Positions 1 to 12,700 of a stretch of DNA of 64,000 bases are shown piece by piece. Position numbers and translations under genes: made by a program. The stretch lies in the NCBI RefSeq assembly GCF_902806685.2, contig NC_048542.1, positions 62,001-126,000 of the forward strand. Direction: 5' to 3'. Each line of letters starts with the position of its first letter. Within the stretch, counting starts at the first letter, position 1. The stretch comes from Maniola hyperantus (taxonomy: Eukaryota > Arthropoda > Insecta > Lepidoptera > Nymphalidae). The notes beneath the pieces are model-generated. The model was not told the origin of the DNA and made no database searches. It worked only from the letters and a program-made list of their open reading frames with translations.

Positions 1-539
1 TCGTCGTTGATATTATAATCAAGAGTAGGTACCTAGGTATTATATTAGATAGGTGGTACCTACCTATGTCTATGCTTGACTGACTCTTGAGTTGAGTACC
101 CCTATCCTATATTTAATGTACTCTGTGGTCTTGAGTAGTTTTATATTTTTTTTTTTTTTTTTAATTTATTTTACGGCCCTGGATAACAGTCCTTTAAGGC
201 CTTTTTATATTAATCTATGGTAGTTTTCACAGAGTACTTTGTAATATATAGTTTTCTTGTGCTTGAATGCTTGAAAATAATATTATTTCGTTTTAATACT
301 AAGGACCAAATCTATTTATAATAAACGGAATACGGACGACATTAATTGTAACAAAGTGGGTGGATCGATCTAAATAAGGGGATTCGCTTATTATTGAGGG
401 TTTACTAAATTGTAAATGCGTGCCAGGTGAAAGAAACCGGGCGCTAATCATAGGAGCCGTGCATTGTAGAGCCGCTACAGGTATTAGGAGCGTTGTTGAT
501 ATTGTTATAAAAACAAGCGAGCGTTGCACTGCGTAATCG
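1..539. other. AT-rich upstream flank, no gene seen
   Basis: AT-rich flank with a T-run at about 147-162. A reverse-strand open frame at 299-550 has no recognisable domain and is probably fortuitous. I see no feature I can name. Confidence 0.5.
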
Positions 540-633
540 ATCGAAGGCAAACTGTTAAGTCAGTGTTGAAGTTGTCTCTTTGTGTTCAGGGAGTGAGTCC
601 CGCCTAGTATGTGGAGCCGCTGAGCCGGCGAGG
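540..633 (+). promoter_or_regulatory. Putative core promoter and 5' UTR of LRP1
   Basis: The DNA just upstream of the start ATG is less AT-rich than the rest of the flank and contains a TCAGT arthropod-initiator-like motif at 560-564. The ATG at 634 is followed directly by a good signal peptide, and no upstream in-frame ATG was chosen. There is no transcript support, so the transcription start is only a guess. Confidence 0.3.
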
Positions 634-724
634 ATGCTCGCGACGGCGGGGCTGGTCGGAGTCGCGCTGGTGCTGCTGTGGGCGGCGCCGGTGGCGAAGG
701 CCGACCGTACAATGTTGCAGCCTG
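634..724 (+). CDS. LRP1: LRP1 exon 1: signal peptide
   Basis: ATG at 634 gives a 23-residue hydrophobic signal peptide (Leu/Val/Ala core, likely cleavage after Ala-Lys-Ala). Donor CCTG|GTAAGT ends the exon in phase 1, matching exon 2 fifteen kilobases downstream. Confidence 0.8.
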
Positions 725-3700
725 GTAAGTCACTGACTCACTCGGGACAACTAGCATTACAGCAGAAAGCATGATAATATTTCTATTATTTGTTTACAAC
801 AAAAACAAGTTGTGACAGAGCACAAATAACTTATAAAATAGGCACTTGTAAAGTTAACTGCAGTACAAAGAGCCATAGAGAAGCAACAAAAACAATAGGT
901 ACTTGTAGAACATGTTTACTCAGCTCTACTCTCTGTTAACACGAGAGGCAAAATATGTCTCCGACTACCAGGGTATCATTTCGTATTTTGTAAATTTTTG
1001 CAAGTTTTGACATAAAAATTACAAGCTACTTTGTTGGTGTAAACCTGGCATGATAGTGTTCCACTAGCAAGCAAAGGACAGCACACGTGTGCCTCAGCAA
1101 GCTGTGTAGCCAGAACAGCTTTGGTGGTGTAAGGGTGGTAAATCGGGCGGAATAGAACTATACCCGGATACGGAATAATCTACCACCTTACAAAGATTAG
1201 AGGAAAAAAATAATTTTAATTTACTTTATCTATCTACCTAGTAAAGAATAGAAGCTAGCCGTCGACTCCCTTGTAATGTATATGAGGTGTTATAAATGAA
1301 ATTTGCTAGATGTTAGGCAAAATTGTTTTTAATGTAACTTTTACCGGGGTCGCTTAATACATAAGGATGGCTAATAATGCTTAGTTATTCTAGCTTAATG
1401 CCAAGACTTAATTTAGATACATTAGAATGCCTTAGGTAGATAGTACATAAAATCTATGTTTTAAATTTAAGATGCCATTGGCATGGAATAGACAATGACA
1501 CAGTAAAATTCATAAAATTGTTTCAAAATAAAAGCTCAGTAGTAAAGACAGGGTTCTTACTGTACACATACACTAAGAAGGTTCACTAAACTGTTCCAGG
1601 ATACAAACATTTGCTTACTTGTAGGTGCGAAGACTGCAAGGTAGCTGGACGGCATCGGCCAAGATCCAAAACTCAATTTATTTGATTCTTCACAACCGAA
1701 ATGTTTCATTACAAAGATTTTCACCAAGTCTTATCCATAGCAATTAAGTTGTCAACGTGAATGTGCAAAAGAAATAAATACGAAAACCGAAAACGCAAAC
1801 GGAAAACTAAAACGGAAAACTGAAGCTAAACGTAAAACGTAAACGTAAAACAGAAACCCTGTAACAAAGAAAAACAAGATTATAATTTGTGCTGTGTGAA
1901 AATTTCGACACGTGGAATTTTCCCGATCAAACACAACTCACCTATTGAACTCCTGGCCACCAATGGTTTTCAGAAGTCCACCCACAACCCATTATCCTCA
2001 TTTATGTGGGAAGATAAAATAACTGGAACTGGAATGAAATCATAAAATTAGGATTTTCTCTAACCAAACCGCCATTTTGTCGAATCCACATTACTTGATT
2101 TTTCACTCACCATAATTGATGAAACATTGAAATACGTTAGGATGACTACAATTTATAACTATTGTATTTTCCCAGGGGAAGCCATGGGCGAAAAGAAGTG
2201 AGATTTTCCTGGAACGAAAAAAATTCGTCTTCACATGTTGACTCCAGGAAAATTCTAAATCTCCCCAATCGGTGTTGCCAGACGCAACCCGAGTGTGGCC
2301 GCTCTCATTTAGTTTGATCATGAAGCCAATTCATTTATGAATATTTGCGGAACCTAAGGATATATTATAAGAACCGTTTTGTTAATGACTTAACAATAAA
2401 CAAATGATATTATGGTTTTATTTAATTATTTTGTTTTATTTTTACGACAATTGACAACGAAGCAAACGCCATCTATTGTGGCTCGAATGAACTCTGAACA
2501 TCGACCCACGCGTAGTTCTGCACCTTGATGCTAGGTGGCACCAACATACTTTGAACAAAATAGATTTTAATTAAAAGCGAAACGCTAATTAGTAGTTCAA
2601 AATTTACAACGTCACAATACTTCCCCTCCTACGAAAAGGTTCAACAGGTTGAACCACGCTGCCCTCAGCGTCATCCAACAACTACTAACAATTTGCCTGA
2701 AACAAACAAAAAAAAACACAGAAGTTACGCGTGAACGCACATCTACTACTAACAAGGAAAATTGTCTAACAAAATAAATATACTGAAAACAGTGTAAGGT
2801 TTTATACATTATACTTAACTACACAACCCTAACTTCTAAAAAGAATATATACAAAAAAACTTCATGGTGTCTAAGACACTTGAGTGGAAACATCTTGGCA
2901 TCATTCTTCAGCTGACTGATAGAATGCGTCTAGGCCTACGGTGGTTCACTCTTTTAAACTACCATCGTAATATTTGTTACTCAACAAATACGGAAAATCT
3001 GGTTGTGAACGGGTCCATCTGATATGGCAACCGTTCTCTATCCCATTCGGAAAAATAAAACCGAATCAAAATCGGAATATGAGAAAAAAAAACGAAATAA
3101 CTCTCCTAGAAAATAGATCTCGGAACAGAATCGGAAAAATAACAGAAATGATCCATTATCTAGAAGGAAAACGAAAACAAAACACAAAACCCCCCCTTTC
3201 GTTATCCCCAAAGTACGATATTTGCATTTTTACTTTCTCAACCGGTTGGTCTACCACAAGCATTCCAATCATCACATATTCATCCCTACATACATCCACT
3301 ACATTCATCCTCAACTGAACCATGGTAATGTAACTGTTAACTCAGAACATCACTACACTCATACAAATTCCTAATTGAATATTGATAACTTAAATATTCA
3401 AACAGTTTAGACCAAACTAAGTAATGGCAAATATCTACTTCTTAATATCCTTAATATGCCAAGTGCCTATTGGGTGGTTGTCAGCTACTCTAACTAGTTC
3501 GTAAACCAAAGGTGACAAAACCTTGACAACCCTGCACTTTTCATACTTAGGTGCCAGCTTAGCTGCGAAAAAATTTGTAGCGTCGCTTTGTGGATAGGTC
3601 TTTTTCCACACTATATCCCCAACAGAATAGCTTGCAGACCTACGCCTTAAGTTGTAATGCGTTGCATACTCTGCATGAGCCTGAAACAAATTTCTCCTAA

Positions 3701-6700
3701 CCTGACCAAATATGTCCTCCAAAGTTCCAAACTTTCCTGCGTATTCCTCCCTTGGAATTCCGGCCTCGTACTCCTTATCCGTGTCCTTATAGAAGGAACC
3801 ATTTAAAACCGGTTCTCTAGCGTGGACAAGGAAGAACGGGGAGAATCCAGTGGATTCATTAACCGCACTGTTTATGGCGAACTGGACCTTGTACAGGTTT
3901 TCGTCCCAGGACCTGTGGTTATCTTTCACAAAAGCGGCTACAGCAGTCATAACAACCTTATTGTACCTCTCAACAAGGTTAACTTGCGGAGTGTACAGTG
4001 GTGTGTAGTGTAATTTCGGAATATTATAACGCTTAATGAGATTACGGAATTCAGATCCTGTAAATTGGGACCCATTGTCCACAATCACAGTCTCTGGAAC
4101 ACTATGGTTCAAAAATACAAAATTCTCTAGCGCTTTAACAACAGCGGCACCTGTGGCACGCCGTAACGGAAACAACATTGTATATTTCGAAAAACAACAC
4201 GTCACCACAAAAAGAAATGTAAATCCTGATTTAGACCTAGGCAAAGGTCCGACTAAATCAGCCGAAATGACCTGAAAAGGTCTCTCGCAGACTTTAGGCT
4301 TCCCTAGCAGACCTGGAGTGGCTGATGTCGTGTGTTTATACGCAGAGCAAGTATCACAATTCTTAACGTACTCAACCACGTCCTTATACATACCACGCCA
4401 AAATATCTGAGGGATAATCTGCGATGAGTTTTGAACACACCAAAATGACCTGCAGTTGCATCTGCATGGTTTTGTTGCATAATTCTAAGGATGTCGTTCT
4501 TGTGGACTACCTCTTTCCAGTCGAACTCACTGAGAAGCTGGTATTTACATTTACTGTAACGATATAGTTTATCGTTCAAATACAAAAATTCGGAAAATTT
4601 GCTGGATTGATTTTACAGCCATTAAATGTTTTGTCATACCAGTCATCTACCAAAACTTGTTGACTAGAGTTATCATCACGATCACCAACTACATCTACGT
4701 GTATGAGTCTCGACAAGGTATCCGGAACTACATTATCACAACCCTTCCTATGTTCGATAACAAAATTATACTGTGATAATCTACAACCCCATCTGGCGAG
4801 TCGTCCTGAGGGATTTTCTAAATTTAAGAACCACTTTAGGGATGCATGGTCTGTGATAATTGTGACTGGCTTGGAACCAAAATAAGCCTGAAATTTCTCC
4901 ACTGCAAAAATCACAGCTAGAGCCTCGCGTTCCGTCGCGCTGTAATTCCTTTCGTTTTTATTTAGGCTCCTACTGACATACGCAATGGGATGATCGCAAC
5001 CATCGGTTTCTTGCGTCAGCATACCGCCAACACCATATGCAGAAGCATCACAATGTATTTTGAATGGTTTTTCAAAATTCGGTACCGCAAGAACAGGTGC
5101 GGTTACCAACGCATTCTTCAATGTATTAAATGCTACCTCTGCCTGTTCGCTCCACTCAAATTTAGGTGCGTTCTTTCCTTTACTCGTTAGTCTATTGAGT
5201 GGTGCAGCGATGGTTGAAAAATTCCTAATAAAGCGCCTGTACCAAGAACAAGTGCCTAGGAAAATCTTTACCTCCTGTGCAGTTTTTGGGGTCGGAAAGT
5301 TCAAAACTGCGGCAACTTTTCCAGGATCTGTGCGTAAACCAAATTCATCCACTATATACCCTAAATATTTCAAAGAGTTTCTAAAAAAATTACATTTATC
5401 AAAATTTATGGATAGTTGAGCCATTTTTAGTTTATCCAGAACTCTGTTTAATAAAATTAAATGGGTTTCAAAATCAGCAGAACAAATAACAATATCATCT
5501 ATATAACAAAATACTATTCCATTTTCAATATCACTACAAAAATTTTGATTAAATAACTGGTCCATTAACCTCTGCTGTCGTGCTGGTGCACCGCATAGGC
5601 CAAACGGCATGACTTTAAATTTGAATAACCCTCTACCAGGAACTGTAAAACTGGTTTTTTTCCTGAGAGTCGTTAGCTAACGGAATTTGCCAGAAACTTG
5701 AACTTAAATCAATCGATGATAAAAACCTTGCCTCTTTCAAGCTATCTAGAATTTGTGGAATGTACGGTATTGAGTATGAATCCCCCTTTGTCACTGAATT
5801 TAATTTCCTGCAATCTAGGCAAAATCTCCAGTCTCCATTTGCCTTTTTCACTAAAATTGCTGGGTTATTCCAAGGGCTTTCACTCGGAGTAACTACGTCC
5901 ATTTCCAGCATCCTATCTAACTCTTTACTTAAAGCTTCCTTCTTTTCGGGAGAAAGTGGATATTGTTTTATTTTTATTGGCAAGGCATCACCGGTGTCAA
6001 TAACATGTTCAATTAATTTTGTTCTACCCAATCCAATTTTCTCTGAAGAAATATCTAAAAATTTATTTACTACAGACTGGGCTAATTCTTTCTGTTGAGA
6101 TGATAAGTTTTCAAAAGAAGTGATGGTATGAATTTGTTTATTATCAATCGCACAAATATTGTAAAATTGAGAAGGTGCCTTAATTAATTCTAAATTATCA
6201 AAAATGCCAGGGGCTAACTGAAATGTTTTCCAAAAGTCACAGCCAAAAATAACATCCGCTATTATAGAGGGTACTACAAAAAATTTTATTATGTGAGTTA
6301 CGGAATTATAAGTAATCGGAATAAACATATAACCCATACAATCAAGTTTGTCTCCATTTGCCACTGAAAATGTGGTATCAATACTGCTATGCAATTTATA
6401 ACCGAATCTCAAAAAAACCTTGTGCGCCTGGTTACCCAAAATTGACGCGCAAGCACCGGAATCTAGTAAACCTGTAATCTCAAAACCGTCAACAAAAACC
6501 TTTAAATATGGCCTAAAGTCTCGTTTATCCACTGAATACAGAACTGTGTCAGGTAAAAGGGATGTTTTGTTGTTAATGACCAAGTTATTTACTTGTGTCT
6601 CTGCACAGTTCTTACTAATTAGTTTTTTGAATTTTTGTCCGGAGCGGGTTTACTAGTCGCCTTTTTACTACAACTTGGACATGTCTTTACTGTAAAGTTC

Positions 6701-9700
6701 TGACGTCCACACGAAAAACATCTAATAAATTTCGGAACTGTCCTGCAAAATTTAAAGGAATGGTTACCCTTGCCGCACTTGTAACATAGTTGTTTATTTG
6801 TTTTCGTAAAATCAGTGCCTTTACTTGTATCAACCTTAGGTGCAGGTGTGACTGAAAGTGTGTTTATCTGTTTTGTCACTTGTTTGTAAGCAAACTCTGA
6901 ACTTAAAGTTGCCTTACTGTTAGTAGGCTCAGAAAATAAGGCGGAACGCTGCCTCGCAGCCTCTAGTTTGCGACACTTTTCCTTCAACATTGCGACAGAC
7001 TTAATGTCAACAAGAGCTAATTGTTCTGAGTAAAAAGGGCGAATATTATGTAATAAAATTTGTAACTTTTGTTCTTCGGAAAGTGGTGTTGACAACCTTG
7101 AAAACATGCCAAACATTACAGCGAAATAGATAGACACCGGTTCTTCAGAGCCTTGTGTTCTTGCTCGAATTTCACCTAGCAACCTGTAGTCATAATCTAC
7201 TGCATCAAATTCCTCTAAAAATAAAGTTTTCAATTCTGACCAAGACGAAACTTGACATTTGTTGCCTCTGTACCATAACAATGCTCGGCCTGTAAAAAGA
7301 TGAAATGCAGAAACAAATAATTTTCCATCTGAAACGCCATAAGATCTTTTATATTCCTCAACGCGTTCGATGAAACTGCGCGGATCACCCTGTCCGTTGA
7401 AATTTAACTTCCACTTGGCAACATTTTTATCACCAGTGCAGTCAACGGCGGTACTCTCGGAATCCAGTGATTCGTCGTGAGACGACTCATTGTCAGCATC
7501 TAATCTGGAAATCAAACTCTGCAACTTTGTATGTAATTCACTCTTCCTACTTATTAAGCTGAGTTCGGAACACTGTATTCTCAAAATTCTAAAGTACAAA
7601 TGTGAAGCTAAAGCTTTAGACCTACAGAGGGCATGTCTATCTTTAGTGTCAGAACACTTTTTTAATAAATCTTCTAAGTCTTGAAGTTTTTTAGTAATAA
7701 CCCCTAACTCACTTTCAGAAGAGAAATCTGTCTCTAAAATTGATTCAGAAGGAATTTCCTGAATTAATTGTTTTAACTGTTTCTTTAAACCTAGCACTGT
7801 AGGTGCTGGAGTTTCGGAACGAATGGATACCTCATAACACAATTCGTCCTTCAAAAGTGAATGAAACTGGGCAAAAGTCTGTTCCATTGTGTTAAGTCAA
7901 AACACATTTAACAAAATATCGAGCTTGTGTAACTGTCTATGTTTAGCCTTATACAAATTGGTTAAACACAAACACAAAAGAAGTTATTTAAACTATTAAA
8001 TATACACAAGCAAAATACACAACAAAAACAATATTCTTAAGTCTATCCTAACTGTTTTATCAATTATGTTCCTATTCCAAAATATCGTTAATAATACAAG
8101 CACATATTATTACTATAGTAAACAAAATATAACAAAATAAAACTTCCCAAAATTGAATAAATGATTGTAAGGTGCAGTATCACCTTTATGAGTACACAGT
8201 GTGTTACAACCTTTACAATTACAAAAGTAAACAGGCAACAAAGTTGCAATGAACTCTGAATAGCATATTATCTTTAAAAAAAAACAAAGAGATTGTGCAA
8301 TGGTTTGATGACTGTTACTTTACACTTTTAACACATAACCTAAAATACAACAAAATCTGTTTCTAAATGTCACTTTAAACTACCAGCATTCAATTAAACT
8401 TAACATGTTTGTGTGTGAAGTAGCTTTTATCATAACCTTAACACAGCTCTAAACAAAATTTCAACAAAATAATGAAGTATCAAGTCACTGAAAAAAATTG
8501 TTCATAACTTCATACTTGAACTTAATGTAATCTCTGAATATAGTTTATATATTTAGTTTCACAAGTTGTAACTCTTAGTATTTATAAATGTATGTGTGTA
8601 ACTAGTTAACAGGACATAGCGTTTCAAAACTTTAATTATACTAAGTTACCGGAATTTTCAAACATAAGATGTACTTACTATTGAAAGCAATACCCAACAA
8701 CAACTCAGTTAAGCAATGTTTATTACTAAACTGAAGGCAAACATTCACTTATACACCTCCAAGGTAAGTCAAATAACATAATTGAACGGCATAAGCACCA
8801 TTTATAATGTGTTAATTAAATAAGAAAAAACCACTGTTGGACTATACTCAGAAAATTACTTAAACTATCAAACAAAATTTCTAACTATTAGTTATTATTT
8901 AGTTAGTTAACCATAAAAAACAGCTTAGTGCTCTTTGCAATGTGTCACTACTTAGAAAATTGTACAATCAGCGGAGTACATTTCATAAAATTCACAAAAT
9001 TTCTCAAAATATACTGAAATAACTATATAAAAAAACGTTCGGGCGCCATTTGTAAGGGTGGTAAATCGGGCGGAATAGAACTATACCCGGATACGGAATA
9101 ATCTACCACCTTACAAAGATTAGAGGAAAAAAATAATTTTAATTTACTTTATCTATCTACCTAGTAAAGAATAGAAGCTAGCCGTCGACTCCCTTGTAAT
9201 GTATATGAGGTGTTATAAATGAAATTTGCTAGATGTTAGGCAAAATTGTTTTTAATGTAACTTTTACCGGGGTCGCTTAATACATAAGGATGGCTAATAA
9301 TGCTTAGTTATTCTAGCTTAATGCCAAGACTTAATTTAGATACATTAGAATGCCTTAGGTAGATAGTACATAAAATCTATGTTTTAAATTTAAGATGCCA
9401 TTGGCATGGAATAGACAATGACACAGTAAAATTCATAAAATTGTTTCAAAATAAAAGCTCAGTAGTAAAGACAGGGTTCTTACTGTACACATACACTAAG
9501 AAGGTTCACTAAACTGTTCCAGGATACAAACATTTGCTTACTTGTAGGTGCGAAGACTGCAAGGTAGCTGGACGGCATCGGCCAAGATCCAAAACTCAAT
9601 TTATTTGATTCTTCACAACCGAAATGTTTCATTACAAAGATTTTCACCAAGTCTTATCCATAGCAATTAAGTTGTCAACGTGAATGTGCAAAAGAAATAA

Positions 9701-12700
9701 ATACGAAAACCGAAAACGCAAACGGAAAACTAAAACGGAAAACTGAAGCTAAACGTAAAACGTAACGTAAACAGAACCCTGTAACAAGAAAAACAAGATT
9801 ATAATTTGTGCTGTGTGAAAATTTCGACACGTGGAATTTTCCCGATCAAACACAACTCACCTATTGAACTCCTGGCCACCAATGGTTTTCAGAAGTCCAC
9901 CCACAACCCATTATCCTCATTTATGTGGGAAGATAAAATAACTGGAACTGGAATGAAATCATAAAATTAGGATTTTCTCTAACCAAACCGCCATTTTGTC
10001 GAATCCACATTACTTGATTTTTCACTCACCATAATTGATGAAACATTGAAATACGTTAGGATGACTACAATTTATAACTATTGTATTTTCCCAGGGGAAG
10101 CCATGGGCGAAAAGAAGTGAGATTTTCCTGGAACAAAAAAAATTCGTCTTCACATGTTGACTCCAGGAAAATTCTAAATCTCCCCAATCGGTGTTGCCAG
10201 ACGCAACCCGAGTGTGGCCGCTCTCATTTAGTTTGATCATGAAGCCAATTCATTTTGAATATTTGCGGAACCTAAGGATATATTATAAGAACCGTTTTGT
10301 TAATGACTTAACAATAAACAAATGATATTATGGTTTTATTTAATTATTTTGTTTTATTTTTACGACAATTGACAACGAAGCAAACGCCATCTATTGTGGC
10401 TCGAATGAACTCTGAACATCGACCCACGCGTAGTTCTGCACCTTGATGCTAGGTGGCACCAACATACTTTGAACAAAATAGATTTTAATTAAAAGCGAAA
10501 CGCTAATTAGTAGTTCAAAATTTACAACGTCACAGTGGGGATGTAGACACCACACATTCTTATACTCTCTCCTCCACACTAAAGCAATTTATAAATTTTG
10601 TTACATTTTAGGTTTCAGGTTTGAACTCATTTTGGTCGTGGAGCATGAGCATGTAGCTTGCATGTGTAGAAGTTGAACTGGCCGCTGCATGCAGAGGCGG
10701 GGCTCCGCTTGTCGCGGGTGTGGTGGACAGCATAAAGTTGATTGTCTTGTTATCAAGTTCTGTATTCTAATGTGTAATTACTTTTAAATAAATATATTAA
10801 AAAAATTACTGTTTGTAATAGACTCATAAGTTTTCTTGTTAAAAATTTGACATCATTGTTTAAGTTCTAACACCACATAAGTCATATTTTGGCAGTTTTA
10901 ACAAGTGGAAGCCATTGGCTAGGGAACCAAGGGAGCATCATTTCGGCAATAAGTCACATGCAAGGAAACATCCAAGAGTAACTGGTGATTTAAAGCTTAT
11001 TTTGTGGTTTAACAACAAACTTTAATGTAGATAATGGTACATACCACAATTAATTTCATGACCACAAACTTGTGCGATTGGGTTGAAATATTGACAAATA
11101 AAAACATCAAATTAACAATTGTGGTATGTACCCAATGTGGCTAATTCCATTGTAGACTCTAACTAAACTAAAATGGCACATCTAAATCTATTGCTATCCC
11201 TTTCATAATGTTGCTTGCGGAAAAGGATAGCACTAAAGGAGAATGGGCGGTTTCGTCCCCAGTGGTGTATCAAGGTGTGAATGATAAAAAAAAAGTATGG
11301 ATCCGAAAGAGCAAAATGTGTGTGCGTATGCGCGCCGCGTTAGTAACCGACTACAGGGACAAGACAAGTCGCAACAAGCAACAACACGCTGCCGACGCCG
11401 TCCCCCACCAGCCGGCCCGGCGACCCGGCACCGTACGAATAGGTACGCACCGCACGGTATGCTAGCACCCAGATATAACCCAAACTAAAAGTAATAATTT
11501 CTTTGTTAAAAAAAAACGTAATAAATGTAAAAACGTATAAAACTGTTTTAGCGGGACTGCAATTACTTTTTTTATATAATTATGGTATATCAAATCTTTA
11601 AAAGAGCAACCGCCGAGCTTCTTACTGATTCTTCTCGGTGGGAAAGTCATTCCGAGCCAGTGGTAGATGCATAATATGACGATTCAAAAGTACTTTTAAG
11701 AGTTTAATTGAATAAAAGATATTTTTATTTTATTCAGACTTTCACTGGATGAATGAAATTAAATGCTTCCTAATTCTTTCCCTGCACGCAACTCATTATT
11801 GGTGTCATACAATAAAATGAAGCTATTATCATGACCTTTGAAATGACATATATTATCACAACTTGAAACACCACTGGGGACCAACGAATGTTACGTTATT
11901 TTGGAAACTATAAGTCCTATCAATGTACATCCAAAGACTGTTTTGTAGAGAATTTAATGAAAAACATATTAATTCTTGACAGTTTTCTCGTAGCTTTAAC
12001 CGTTTTCGTTAAAAATTAAAAAACCTCGACAGTGAACACAAAAGGGGGAGGAAAATAATTTCTCGACTTGCTTCCACATCTATATCGAAGTATATAAATA
12101 TGTAAAAGCTACACTTTCTTCCGATGCACGATGGGACGAACATCGACTGTTTCCGAGCGAACGAGCCGTACTAACTAGGTACAATCATTGGTTCTACGAC
12201 CTTTACAAATTTTGAGGTTTCTGAAGGTTAAAATTAAAATCAAACAAAAATGCATACCCATTGCAGTACGCGGCAGAAAATAATGTACATCGGCCTTTAG
12301 AAAGATTTCGGCTTTGTAGAGCGTTGTCTCTGTCACTCTTATGTGACGTTTTGTCGGTCTCAACGACAGACAATGCTCTACAAATCCGCTATCTGTACCG
12401 TACCACTCTGCATGCATGCTATGAGAGTGAACGTTTCCTCACAACACGCGTGAGTCATGGGTAGGTACACGAAGACGCAGGGAGCGCCGTGTGACCGGAC
12501 GCGGTGTCGGCCACTGGGCCCCCGTCGTGTGCAGCTCCGATAACCCCGCACAGAGGACGACTCGTACCTAATTAGCAGGACCTTATCTACGCGTGACGGG
12601 TGACCCCCGCTAAGCAACTGTGTCGGCCACTGGGCCCCCGTCGTGTGCAGCTCCGATAACCCCGCACAGAGGACGACTCGTACCTAATTAGCAGGACCTT

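Larger units (their letters stand above)
1128..10534 (-). mobile_element. Full-length Ty3/gypsy-type LTR retrotransposon in intron 1
   Basis: Two near-identical direct LTRs (1128-2616 and 9051-10534) begin TG and end CA and are flanked by a 4-bp duplication GTGG (1124-1127 and 10535-10538). The element reads on the minus strand, antisense to LRP1. A primer-binding site complementary to a tRNA 3' end (TGGCGCCCGAACG, tRNA-Lys-like) lies at 9036-9048, next to the 5' LTR. A polypurine tract lies at 2620-2630, next to the 3' LTR. The order gag, protease, RT, RNase H, integrase is the Ty3/gypsy order. No env-like frame was seen between integrase and the 3' LTR. The LTRs differ at only about seven places by eye, mostly one-base A-run indels, so the insertion is recent. 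Confidence 0.93.

Noticed and set aside
2103..2321. 72-codon minus-strand ORF kept in both LTRs (also 10022-10240)
   Set aside because: Preserved only because the LTRs are nearly identical; disrupted in the solo LTR and without a known domain.
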